NCBI GenBank assembly: GCA_030148335.1
Contig: JASBTQ010000007.1
Coordinates: 62,001 to 126,000 of the forward strand
Source of the DNA: Allomuricauda sp.
GTDB taxonomy: Bacteria; Bacteroidota; Bacteroidia; Flavobacteriales; Flavobacteriaceae
Length of the DNA stretch: 64,000 nucleotides
Direction: 5' to 3'
This document shows positions 1 through 7,928 of this stretch, piece by piece. Each line of letters begins with the position of its first letter. Position 1 is the first letter of the stretch. Made by a program: the position numbers and the translations under genes. The notes below the pieces were generated by a model. The model worked only from the letters and a program-made list of their open reading frames with translations, did no database searches and was not told where the DNA came from.

Positions 1-29
1 TCAAACAATGGATCATCCAACACATATAA

Positions 30-69
30 AACAAAAAAGGGTATCGATAGTACAAAACCGACACCCTTT
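30..69 (-). terminator. Rho-independent terminator of the ECF41 operon
   Basis: On the minus strand AAAGGGTGTCG pairs with CGATACCCTTT (11 positions, one mismatch, 12-nt loop), and the right arm runs into a T-run. It lies 19 bp after the stop of the ABM-like gene, so it should end transcription of the three-gene unit that starts with the ECF41 sigma gene. Seen directly in the sequence; termination not tested. Confidence 0.7.
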
Positions 70-88
70 CCTCCTATTCCCGGATTTC

Positions 89-400
89 TCAACCCAACAT
101 GTTCCTTGTGCCATCCAAAGGGAATATTTCTTCAATGGACGGCTCCATTTCCAATCCACTGGCATCCCTTTCCTTTTGGAATGAGACAAAGGAAGGCACA
201 TTCAATACTTTCTGCTGGATTTCCTCATCCTTGAAATGGGAGATATGGACAAACGTCCTCTTATCCCCCTTTTGGTAGATGTTGTAACGAAAACTATCCG
301 TGTCCATGGCTTTAAAATCCGCTAAAAAGGCACGGATGTTTTCTTGGTTTCTTTTGACAAAACCTTCTTTTACGGTGTAAATCACTTTATAAACAATCAT
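89..400 (-). CDS. Small ABM-like (dimeric alpha/beta barrel) protein
   Basis: A protein of about 103 residues, starting at MIVYKVIYTV. An in-frame ATG 30 bp upstream would add ten residues that look unlike the family. Its short alternating strands, the segment 'VKRNQENIRAFLADF' and 'RTFVHISHF' resemble antibiotic-biosynthesis-monooxygenase-like proteins, small cytoplasmic dimers that are either cofactor-free oxygenases or have no known activity. No signal peptide or membrane segment is seen. It is the last gene of the minus-strand unit with the FMN reductase and the ECF41 sigma factor and is followed by a terminator. That context suggests a redox or detoxification role, but the substrate is unknown. 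Family assignment is moderate. Confidence 0.6.
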   Translation of the reverse strand: MIVYKVIYTVKEGFVKRNQENIRAFLADFKAMDTDSFRYNIYQKGDKRTFVHISHFKDEEIQQKVLNVPSFVSFQKERDASGLEMEPSIEEIFPLDGTRNMLG

Positions 401-447
401 TGTAAATATTTTTAGATTACTGAAATTCAATACTTTATTCCCTTGTT

Positions 448-1128
448 TTATCTCGCCAATTGTCCCAAAGCATCGTCAGTACGATGCCCTGCGCGGCCAT
501 TTTCAATTGAAGAGACGAACTTATGCAACTTTTCACTGAAGGTGTCCTTTAAATCGATGTCCACGATTCCATGCTCTTCGGAAAAATTCCGCGAAAACAT
601 CGGAAGTGAAAAATCGGTGATGGTACTGGCTCCCATGTATTCGAAGCTGCCCACGGCAAAATCCAGTACGGTTCTCCCTCCCCGTTCTCCGGGCGATGTG
701 GACATCAGAAGCATGGGTTTGTTTTCCCAAATGTTGCGGTCTATCCGCGATATCCAATCAAAAATGTTCTTGAAGGCCGAGGAATAGGTGCTGTTATATT
801 CCGCGAATGAAATAATGATGCCGTCCGCCCATCTCAATCTGTCCTTGAATTCCAGTGCCTGCTCCGGTATTCCCATTGCCTCTTCCCTTTCCACGCTATA
901 AATGGGCATTTCGTAGTCGTTCAGGTCCAAAACTTCCACAGCAGCTTTCGCTATTTGCGAAGCAGCATGGATTGCCAGCCTTTTATTGATTGACTTTTTG
1001 CTATTGCTTGCGGCAAAGGCCACTATTTTGGTGCCTATGTCCGAAGGGACATTTGGTGCGGTGATTTTTGCATCTCGATGTGGTTGTCCACCGCCGACCG
1101 TTGTATCTTTCCTTGATTTTGGTCTCAT
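448..1128 (-). CDS. NAD(P)H-dependent FMN reductase family protein
   Basis: Flavodoxin-fold reductase of up to 226 residues. The core starts near residue 34 with 'KIVAFAASNSKKSINKRLA', the phosphate-binding loop that holds FMN. 'ADGIIISFAEYNSTYSSAFKN' and 'STSPGERGGRTVLDF' match the later FMN-binding loops of the NADPH-dependent FMN reductase (SsuE/YieF-like) family. The first 30 or so residues are polar and unlike the family, so translation may begin further in, although no convincing ATG lies close to the core. It probably transfers hydride to FMN, quinones or other electrophiles in the cytoplasm. It lies 66 bp downstream of the ECF41 sigma gene and is a plausible member of its target operon, since ECF41 genes usually adjoin a small oxidoreductase, carboxymuconolactone decarboxylase or epimerase. 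Confidence 0.82.
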   Translation of the reverse strand: MRPKSRKDTTVGGGQPHRDAKITAPNVPSDIGTKIVAFAASNSKKSINKRLAIHAASQIAKAAVEVLDLNDYEMPIYSVEREEAMGIPEQALEFKDRLRWADGIIISFAEYNSTYSSAFKNIFDWISRIDRNIWENKPMLLMSTSPGERGGRTVLDFAVGSFEYMGASTITDFSLPMFSRNFSEEHGIVDIDLKDTFSEKLHKFVSSIENGRAGHRTDDALGQLAR

Positions 1129-1194
1129 TTTTACTTGTTTTTATAATAGTTTCTACCCTTAAGGCAAACAAGTGGAAGGAAACGTGACAAAAAA

Positions 1195-2043
1195 TCAGCC
1201 TGTTTTTACATTTTTGAGTTTTTCTGGGTCAACAATCGAGTACATATGGGTGATTTTCCCGGAAGATTTGTCCAAACGGAACAATTGGCAATTGACCAAT
1301 ATTCCATCTTTAAAAAATAGCAGGGCGGGTGTATGGTTCAGTTCGCCAACCTCGACATGGTAATCCTTCAGGTACATCCCATACACCTTAAACACAAAAT
1401 CGACCACCGCATGGATACCGTCCACGAACTCGCTGAGCACTTTGATCTTTTTGCCTCCATCGGTCCGTGCCGTGATCTGGTCCGATAGCATTTGCTCCAA
1501 AAGCTTTACATCCCCTTTTTGGATCACATCGACATATCTGGTCAAAAAACCGATCTGGTGGACATCCCTTGGTTCCAAATCCGACCCTTGCTTTTTTAAG
1601 GTGCCTTTGGCCCGACTGAGAATTTTTCGGGAATTGTCCACACTGAACGAGAACAGTTCCGCTATCTCTTCGTGGGAATAGTCAAAGGCTTCCTTAAGAA
1701 TGAACACTGCCCTTTCCTTTGGATTGAGGTACTCTAGCATGACCATCATGGTATAGGAAATGATTTCCCGTCTGTGCATTTTATTATCGGCACTATCCGT
1801 GGCGATGGGTTCCGGCAACCAAGTGGCCTCCCCTTGCATTTTTTTACGTCTCTTCTTTAGGTTTATGGATCTATTGATGACGCTCTTGATCAAATAGGCC
1901 TTCTCATTTTGGATGTCGTTCCCTTTCTTGTCGAGATGTCCCATGATCACATCCTGCACGATATCACGTGCATCGTCCGCGCTCCCAAGAATGTTATAGG
2001 CGTACGGGAAGAGGGTTTTCTGGTAATTTTCCAATATCTCCAT
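1195..2043 (-). CDS. ECF41-type RNA polymerase sigma factor with SnoaL-like C-terminal extension
   Basis: A sigma factor of 282 residues, longer than a plain ECF. Region 2 covers about residues 8-65 and region 4 about 93-150 ('YSHEEIAELFSFSVDNSRK' is the helix-turn-helix). A SnoaL/NTF2-like domain fills 160-282. Three signatures of group ECF41 are visible: WLPEP in the linker (75-79), DGGKK in the extension (195-199; family DGGGR) and VDPEKL near the end (271-276; family NPDKL). In that group the C-terminal domain, not a separate anti-sigma protein, controls the sigma factor, and none is encoded beside it here. It leads the minus-strand unit with the FMN reductase and the ABM-like protein, its likely targets. 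The stimulus is unknown. Confidence 0.88.
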   Translation of the reverse strand: MEILENYQKTLFPYAYNILGSADDARDIVQDVIMGHLDKKGNDIQNEKAYLIKSVINRSINLKKRRKKMQGEATWLPEPIATDSADNKMHRREIISYTMMVMLEYLNPKERAVFILKEAFDYSHEEIAELFSFSVDNSRKILSRAKGTLKKQGSDLEPRDVHQIGFLTRYVDVIQKGDVKLLEQMLSDQITARTDGGKKIKVLSEFVDGIHAVVDFVFKVYGMYLKDYHVEVGELNHTPALLFFKDGILVNCQLFRLDKSSGKITHMYSIVDPEKLKNVKTG

Positions 2044-2150
2044 TATATGGCATTTTGGATGCTGTCCGTCAGTAGGGTTCGGTCAGCCCAAAAATAAGGG
2101 TTTCACCTGCCAGTGTATAGTATAAATCCGAAAACCACGGTCCTAAAAAA

Positions 2151-3077
2151 TTAAAACCCTTGGACGAAGGCAACAAGGTCTTGGGATGGATCAAGTTTGA
2201 GTTTTTTTTTCAAGCGGCTCCTCAATACCCGCAAGCTCTCTTTTTTGATGATCATGGTCTTGGCGACTTCGGCGGATGTCATTCCCAGTTTTATAAAGGC
2301 AAGATGCTTCATGTCCTTTTTGGATAGATCGGGATACCTTTCCATGACCTTTCCGTAAAAATCGGGGTGTATCTTTCGAAAGTGCACCATGAAATCTTCC
2401 CAATCCTCATCCAGGTTCAAGGTTTCTTGTATGTAGGACAGCACACTTCTCAGCTCCTTTCGCAGGTCGGGTTCTACCTCCAAGATCTTGTTCTCTATTT
2501 TTTGGACTATGGCTTTTTTCTTTTCCAATAAAATAGAGGACAGGAGTAGATTTTGTTGAATGACCTCCCGCTCCTTTTTTTCCATTTCGGCCATTTTGCG
2601 GTCCTGGATGTTCCGTGTACAGCTCAATACCAGTACTACCTTGTCCTTTTTGTCAAAAATAGGTTTGGTATATCCCTCGAACCATTGATAGCCATTATGT
2701 TTTGTCTTGAACTTCAATTCCAATTTATCGGGGCTGCAGGTCAGCCCCTCCGTGGAAGTTGAAATATTCTTTAGCAGGAGGGAATGGTGGTCCGTGTGGA
2801 CAAAATCGTATGGGACCTTCCCCTTGAGGTTTTCAGAAGTGTACCCCATGATCCGTTCCGTGGAAGGGCTTGCATAGAGATAGCGACCGTCCGCTGGATG
2901 GTGCAAACAGATGACATCGATGGTATTTTCGGCGATCAGTTTGAGCTTGTCCAACCTTTGTTCCGCCAATAATCTACCAAGCGCTTCCCCGTCAAGATTT
3001 TCATCCTTGTCAAGGAGCTGTAAAAGGTGTTCGGTTTCCTCACCTCTGTTGTGCATTTCATTCGTTCTGTTCACCAA
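2151..3077 (-). CDS. PAS-domain LuxR-type transcriptional regulator
   Basis: A cytoplasmic protein of 308 residues. Residues 40-165 form a PAS/PAC sensor: 'IAENTIDVICLHHPADGRY' begins the PAS core and 'VLSCTRNIQDRKMAEMEKK' is the PAC end leading into a coiled coil. After the helical linker, about 235-305, comes the Bacteroidota-type LuxR DNA-binding domain, where 'YPDLSKKDMKHLAFIKLGM' and 'SLRVLRSRLKKKL' are the scaffold and recognition helices. No membrane segment or phospho-acceptor domain is present, so it would sense a small ligand, redox state or gas directly. It lies 107 bp upstream of the ECF41 sigma gene on the same strand, separated by a stretch that can hold a promoter, so joint control is possible but not shown. 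Confidence 0.83.
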   Translation of the reverse strand: MVNRTNEMHNRGEETEHLLQLLDKDENLDGEALGRLLAEQRLDKLKLIAENTIDVICLHHPADGRYLYASPSTERIMGYTSENLKGKVPYDFVHTDHHSLLLKNISTSTEGLTCSPDKLELKFKTKHNGYQWFEGYTKPIFDKKDKVVLVLSCTRNIQDRKMAEMEKKEREVIQQNLLLSSILLEKKKAIVQKIENKILEVEPDLRKELRSVLSYIQETLNLDEDWEDFMVHFRKIHPDFYGKVMERYPDLSKKDMKHLAFIKLGMTSAEVAKTMIIKKESLRVLRSRLKKKLKLDPSQDLVAFVQGF

Positions 3078-3424
3078 AAAAGGGTATTGATTTTTTCAGC
3101 TACGGACCAACTATTGTTCTTCCACGGAAATGTAAAAACAACCATCACTAGTTAAAAAGGTGTACTGTGAAGGCGAAGATAGGCAATACCCTCAAAACAT
3201 GAAACCTAGTTCGTCAAATACATTCAAACTGTTGAAAAACAAAATAAAACGATTGTTTTCCCTCCAGTTCATGCGGAAAAAAGTATTTTTTTTCACCAGT
3301 GTTAACGGTTTGTTAACGGTTTAGAGATTCCGTGTTTGCCCATGGTGGGATGTCCCATTATTTTCGTACCATCAATCAAAAAATGAACAGTTCTCAAATA
3401 TATTATTCCCTATGATCCATTTAA
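3078..3424. other. Intergenic region between divergent PAS-LuxR and mini-protein genes
   Basis: AT-rich, 347 bp, carrying the promoters of the minus-strand regulator and of the plus-strand run that begins at 3425. A direct tandem repeat of GTTAACGGTTT (3301-3322) sits about 100 bp upstream of the mini-protein start and could be a binding site. I see no RNA gene or longer reading frame. Confidence 0.5.
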
Positions 3425-3583
3425 ATGAAAACAAAAAACACAGTCTTATGTCCACTATTGAATGGAACATACTATCGCACCGCCAGCAATGGTAGCATTG
3501 AGGTTTCCGATTACTGTTACAATGGCAAGTTAACGGTCACCTTCAAGAACGTGTGTTTTTATTTGGAGTACAAAGAAAAGTAA
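3425..3583 (+). CDS. 52-residue cysteine-containing mini-protein (hypothetical)
   Basis: The frame opens with ATG at 3425 and ends with TAA seven bases before the CPBP protease gene. The product begins MKTKNTVLCPLLNGTYYRT and has cysteines at 9, 31 and 44. It is rich in Tyr, Asn and Thr and in beta-forming residues ('GKLTVTFKNVCFYLEYKEK'). It lacks a signal peptide. The short gap to the next gene and the clean protein-like composition argue for a real gene. I do not recognise the family. It could be a metal-binding or disulfide-bonded partner, or a regulatory peptide for the membrane protease. Confidence 0.5.
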   Translation: MKTKNTVLCPLLNGTYYRTASNGSIEVSDYCYNGKLTVTFKNVCFYLEYKEK

Positions 3584-3589
3584 CCTTAA

Positions 3590-4309
3590 ATGACCGAAAC
3601 GAATTCAAAACCTGTTAGCAAGACAAAGACCTTGGTCGTTTTTATAACGACCATCATTTTGGGATATCTGCTATTTATACTTCCCGATGTATTTTTTGGG
3701 GTCACCAAATTAAATGGAGGCAAAATCGGCATCAATTTGCTCTTTATCGGTCTCTTTCAATTTGTAACGGTCACGGCCCTACTCTACTTTTCCCTTAAGA
3801 TCCTGAAGAAAAATTTCAGGGATATTGGCCTTAAGTTTGAAAACTTGGGAGCCGACATGCTCTTAGGCCTCCTTTTCGGTGCCCTATGGACCATTCTTCA
3901 ATTCTACTTCATCATTCCCAACACTGGAGGGATAAACCGCCCAGACATTTATGGGATGTCGGAAATGTATGATGGCTCCTTGGTCGGAACTTTGTCTTTT
4001 GTGGCTTTGGGCGTGATTGGCGGCGGCATCACCGAAGAACTTTTCAATAGGGGGTATTTCATCAATGTACTAAAGGAAACCTTCGAAAATCCAAAGACAG
4101 GGCTATGGTTTTCGGCAATTCTGTCCATTTTGATTTTTGCTCTTGGGCATTTGCCCACAAGTGCATTGGATTGGTTCGATATTTTGGTGCCCACCATACT
4201 GTACACAGCATTGTTCATTTGGACCAAACGTCTTACGGCCTCTATAGTGGCCCACGGGGTTTACAATATGTCGGCGATTATTTTAACGTACTACCTATAT
4301 TTTAATTAG
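3590..4309 (+). CDS. CPBP family intramembrane glutamic endopeptidase
   Basis: A 239-residue inner-membrane protein with about eight hydrophobic segments. The three motifs of the CPBP/Abi (type II CAAX protease) family are present: 'EELFNRG' (EE at 149-150, Arg 154), 'FALGHLP' with His 187, and 'VAHGVYN' near 220. Glu 149 and the histidines form the glutamic-protease site in this family. Known roles include processing prenylated proteins, bacteriocin self-immunity and cleavage of small membrane substrates. Genomic context does not identify a substrate, apart from the 52-residue ORF ending seven bases upstream. A polysaccharide deacetylase follows 68 bp downstream on the same strand. Confidence 0.9.
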   Translation: MTETNSKPVSKTKTLVVFITTIILGYLLFILPDVFFGVTKLNGGKIGINLLFIGLFQFVTVTALLYFSLKILKKNFRDIGLKFENLGADMLLGLLFGALWTILQFYFIIPNTGGINRPDIYGMSEMYDGSLVGTLSFVALGVIGGGITEELFNRGYFINVLKETFENPKTGLWFSAILSILIFALGHLPTSALDWFDILVPTILYTALFIWTKRLTASIVAHGVYNMSAIILTYYLYFN

Positions 4310-4377
4310 GAAACAAAGTTTCTTAACTTTCAACCCATTGGCACAAAAGGAGCTGCCCTTAAAATCATGAAACAAAA

Positions 4378-5310
4378 ATGATTCGATATACATTTGCACT
4401 GTTTCTTGTGTTATTGAGCATTACTTTTGGTTTGGCCCAACAAAAATCCATTTCCATAACCATTGACGATGTCCCCAATGCCACGAAATATCAAAACGAC
4501 GGTTATAGCCCAAAGCTGTTGAACCTGTTGGACTCGCTGGACGTTCCTTTTACCATTTTCATCAACGAGGACAAAATTTTGCAAACGGAAGAAGTGGAAC
4601 GTAACAAAGCTCTATTGGAGTCTTGGATCAAAACGGAACGGGCCTTGATAGGAAACCATACCTATAGTCACTCCAGGTATTCGGAAGTTGGGTGGGACAA
4701 TTTTATCCAAGATGTTGAAAGAGGTGAAACCTTGACTAACCAATACGCATCAAAATATGGAAAGGACCTTACGTATTTTAGGTTCCCCTTTAACGACATG
4801 GGTAAGGATTCCATCCAACATCTGCAGATCAGGGAGTATCTAGATTCTAAAAACTATAGGATAGCCCCTTTCACAGTAGAGAGTTCCGATTGGATGTTCA
4901 ATTACGCTTACCAGCATTATGTGGACAAGGGTGAAGTGGAAAAAGCCAAGGCCATCGGAAAACAGTATGTGGAAAAGACCTTGGCCTTGGTCGGTTTTTT
5001 TGATGAAATGGCAAGCAGTTTATATGGGCGGCCCATAAAACACATCTATCTATGCCACGACAATGCCATCAATGCCGATTACTTAGGGGAAATCATTACA
5101 CGGCTGAAACAGGGCGGTTATCAAATCGAAAGTTTTAAGGAATCACTGACCGACCCAATTTACGATCAGGAAGACCGCTACTTCAAAAAGTGGGGCATCA
5201 GCTGGTTGTACCGATGGATGGACACCCAAGAAGAACGTGTGCAATGGATGAAACAGGAACCTGATTTATCTGAAATACAGGGCACTTATCAACAAATTCT
5301 AGAAAATTGA
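4378..5310 (+). CDS. Secreted polysaccharide deacetylase (NodB/CE4-type fold)
   Basis: A protein of 310 residues with a Sec signal peptide (cleavage after 'ITFGLA', about residue 20). The NodB-type motifs are visible: 'SITIDDVPN' carries the catalytic Asp pair (30-31) and 'NHTYSH' gives the metal-binding His 94 and His 98. 'YFRFPFNDMG' matches the RxPF motif, and 'IYLCHDNAINADYL' supplies the late histidine. The expected activity is metal-dependent removal of N- or O-acetyl groups from a glycan or related amide in the periplasm. The native substrate is unclear; the C-terminal 60 residues ('KKWGISWLYRWMDT') lie outside the core. It lies in a plus-strand run with the CPBP protease and a serine hydrolase. 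Confidence 0.85.
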   Translation: MIRYTFALFLVLLSITFGLAQQKSISITIDDVPNATKYQNDGYSPKLLNLLDSLDVPFTIFINEDKILQTEEVERNKALLESWIKTERALIGNHTYSHSRYSEVGWDNFIQDVERGETLTNQYASKYGKDLTYFRFPFNDMGKDSIQHLQIREYLDSKNYRIAPFTVESSDWMFNYAYQHYVDKGEVEKAKAIGKQYVEKTLALVGFFDEMASSLYGRPIKHIYLCHDNAINADYLGEIITRLKQGGYQIESFKESLTDPIYDQEDRYFKKWGISWLYRWMDTQEERVQWMKQEPDLSEIQGTYQQILEN

Positions 5311-5372
5311 AACCTATTTGATGGAAGGTATCATTTTCAACAAAAGTTAAGCTCAACCATCAAACATTCATT

Positions 5373-7076
5373 ATGATCAAAAAACTTTTTATCGTACCAT
5401 TACTGGCAATACTGTTCTCTTTTTGTTCCCCGAAAAAGTCAACATTTGAAACGGACAAACTGATTGGCGTTTGGTCCGGATTATTATTCCAGACCGAATC
5501 CAAATACGACTCCTTGGTGCTGTCGCCAGCAACTGGTACCACCAATGCCTACTTGTATTCAAAGGGCAAGGAAACCATACATCATTTAAACAGAAAAGGA
5601 ACAGATCTTGGTTTCAAAGATGCCACTGGCCTTCGTTTTGATGCTTTTCTGTCCCATGATGAAAAAATGTTACATGGGGTACTTACCCATGATCTATGGG
5701 CACAAAGCCTCAATTTTCAAAAAAGGGGAATGCAATGGGTCGCCAAGATCCATAAACCGGAAATAATAGACACCGATTATCTAGTCTATTTGGAGCTTTA
5801 TAAAGATTCCACAGGTTCTGTACAGGCCAATATCCAAAGCAATAAGGAAAATAGGGAACTGCATTTTACCATCGACAAGGTCTTGGTTGAAGGCAACCAT
5901 ATAGAATTCAAAATCACCAACGACCGCTTCGGGGTTTCTGCCATTTACGACCCAGAGAAAAAAAACATGTCCCTTACGTATGGCAATGCCGGGGGGAAAA
6001 GGGAAATCCAGTTGGAAAAACTCAACGCTGATCAACTGAAAGGCTATTTGCCAAGATCACCCCATGAAAACTATGTGTATGAGATTCCCAAGGCTCCCGA
6101 TTCCGCCATGCCAACAGCTTCTTTGGAAGATGTCGGCATCAATAAGTCGCTTTTGGACCTCATGGACCCGAAGAACAACAAGAACCTGGAGCACATCCAT
6201 AGTATTCTGATCACAAAGAGTGGAAAACTTGTATTTGAGGAATATTTCCACGGATATAACAGGGAATACCTTCATGATGTACGGTCCGCTTTTAAATCCA
6301 TGGCATCCTTGGCGGTGGGTAAGGCCATGATGCTGAGCCATAAACTCCAAGTTGAAAATGCCATTTTGGACTATTACCCTGAATACAACATCAAAGATGT
6401 TCGGAAGAAAAACATCACCGTCCATCACGCTTTGACCATGAGTACGGGCATACAATTGGAGGATGAGGATAAAATGCAATGGGAGCATGAAGATTGGGTG
6501 GGCCATAAACTCAACCTCCCCATGGAGCATGAGCCGGGAACCGTTTATGAATACTCCTCTGGGGGAAGTCACTTATTGTCCGGGGTCATACAAAAATCGG
6601 TGGATACCTACCTTCCCCTTTTTATGTATGATGAACTGTTGTTGCCCATGGAAATCCATAATTTTCAAATGCTCACATCGCCCCAAGGGAGAGGCTATCT
6701 GGCAGGCTCATTCTATATACGACCCATCGATTTTACCAAATTTGGTTTGTTGGTGCTCAATAAAGGGAAATGGAAAGGAAAGCAGCTCATTGTGGAATCA
6801 TGGATGGAAGAATCCATTAAACCTCATATAAAAGGAAGTTGGCCAAAAAACTCCGATTATGGGTATTTGTGGAGGCTGCTGGAACGCGAAGTGGGCGGAA
6901 AACGAATGAAAACAATCGAGGCTTGGGGCAATGGGGGCCAGTTTCTCATCATCATCCCCGAAATTGAAATGACTATCACCATGACAGGGGGCAACTATAA
7001 TTTATTTCCAGAGATGGAAGACCGCCCTTTTTCGATTTTAAATGAATACATATTGCCCGCTGTTCAATTGGAATAG
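5373..7076 (+). CDS. Beta-lactamase family serine hydrolase lipoprotein
   Basis: A protein of 567 residues starting with a lipoprotein signal ('LLAILFSFCSPKK', lipobox Cys near 18). The first 230 residues are a beta-rich domain of unknown role. The second half is a class-C/penicillin-binding serine hydrolase: the SxxK motif is 'SAFK' (Ser 305, Lys 308), followed by 'YEYSSGG' as the YxN-equivalent motif and 'WGNGGQF' as the C-terminal third motif. Such enzymes are carboxypeptidases, esterases or D-amino-acid peptidases rather than antibiotic lactamases. It probably sits on the periplasmic or outer face by its lipid anchor. The deacetylase is 62 bp upstream and an unknown anchored protein 39 bp downstream, consistent with one transcription unit. 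Confidence 0.85.
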   Translation: MIKKLFIVPLLAILFSFCSPKKSTFETDKLIGVWSGLLFQTESKYDSLVLSPATGTTNAYLYSKGKETIHHLNRKGTDLGFKDATGLRFDAFLSHDEKMLHGVLTHDLWAQSLNFQKRGMQWVAKIHKPEIIDTDYLVYLELYKDSTGSVQANIQSNKENRELHFTIDKVLVEGNHIEFKITNDRFGVSAIYDPEKKNMSLTYGNAGGKREIQLEKLNADQLKGYLPRSPHENYVYEIPKAPDSAMPTASLEDVGINKSLLDLMDPKNNKNLEHIHSILITKSGKLVFEEYFHGYNREYLHDVRSAFKSMASLAVGKAMMLSHKLQVENAILDYYPEYNIKDVRKKNITVHHALTMSTGIQLEDEDKMQWEHEDWVGHKLNLPMEHEPGTVYEYSSGGSHLLSGVIQKSVDTYLPLFMYDELLLPMEIHNFQMLTSPQGRGYLAGSFYIRPIDFTKFGLLVLNKGKWKGKQLIVESWMEESIKPHIKGSWPKNSDYGYLWRLLEREVGGKRMKTIEAWGNGGQFLIIIPEIEMTITMTGGNYNLFPEMEDRPFSILNEYILPAVQLE

Positions 7077-7115
7077 GCTTGAATCATCAATCAGGACACC
7101 ATCAAATCTAAAAAT

Positions 7116-7817
7116 ATGAAAAGACATCTTCCAACAATCAACTTCATCTTTTTAATTGTATTGGCTTGCTTTTTCATTTATGACAGGCATTTCAACGACA
7201 TTCAAACATTCAAGGAAATTCAAGCGGAAAGGTTGAGCATAATTGGACCTGACAAACATTTGTATATTTCGATCAGCAATCCTGAACGGCAAGCATTGGC
7301 CACTACCCACGGTATTCCACACAATCCGGGTTCAAAAAGGGATTTGCCGGGAATCATATTTTTTAATCGTGTGGGTGATGAAGTGGGAGGCATTTATTAT
7401 GATGGAACCGATGAAGAGAATTTTGCGGGCATCACTTTCGACCAGCAAAAAAATGACCAGATAATGGCCATCATGAAAGACGAATACTTGGAAAAAGGTG
7501 AATGGAAAAGATGGTATGGGATGTTTTTTAGGGAACGCTCCGACTCCATACGGGTTGAAAAATTATATGACCAGTTTCTTGAGAGGACAAAATCAATGAC
7601 AAAAAAGGAAAAAGATGCCGAATATTTGAAATTCAAAAAACTGTTGGATTCTGAAATCAATGTGTACAGAATGTTCCTGGGTCGTGAAGAAAACAAAAAT
7701 ACCGGTTTGTTCATCTATGATTCAAAGGGAAATGAACGGATCAAAATTTATGTGGATGAATTGGACAATACCCGGTTTGAGATTTTTGATAAAAATGGGG
7801 TTAAAACAAACCACTAA
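7116..7817 (+). CDS. Membrane-anchored hypothetical protein
   Basis: A protein of 233 residues with one N-terminal hydrophobic segment (about 9-23, 'INFIFLIVLACFFIYD') followed by a soluble domain, so it is probably periplasmic and anchored in the inner membrane. The domain is beta-rich in its first third ('KHLYISISNPERQAL', 'GIIFFNRVGDEVGGIYYDG') and helical and charged in the middle. It ends in a strand pair ('GLFIYDSKGNERIKIYVDE'). No catalytic motif is seen. It resembles unassigned anchored proteins found in Bacteroidota and some Firmicutes, for which I know no function. It follows the serine hydrolase by 39 bp and precedes the FG-GAP gene by about 110 bp. Confidence 0.7.
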   Translation: MKRHLPTINFIFLIVLACFFIYDRHFNDIQTFKEIQAERLSIIGPDKHLYISISNPERQALATTHGIPHNPGSKRDLPGIIFFNRVGDEVGGIYYDGTDEENFAGITFDQQKNDQIMAIMKDEYLEKGEWKRWYGMFFRERSDSIRVEKLYDQFLERTKSMTKKEKDAEYLKFKKLLDSEINVYRMFLGREENKNTGLFIYDSKGNERIKIYVDELDNTRFEIFDKNGVKTNH

Positions 7818-7928
7818 AAATAAAAAAAGCTCCGGCAATGGCAATAATTTTAGTTCATCGGGTCTTGCCTGGAAAATTATTGGGTTTTTGGAGGAAGAAT
7901 GGTTTTACATAAAAAAAACAATGCGCTG

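Noticed and set aside
3301..3322. Tandem GTTAACGGTTT repeat as a CRISPR-like or phage attachment repeat
   Set aside because: Only two copies, no spacers and no integrase nearby; noted as a possible binding site only.
5373..7076. Antibiotic-resistance beta-lactamase
   Set aside because: The SxxK fold is shared with many esterases and peptidases; a large extra N-terminal domain and the context do not support a resistance role.
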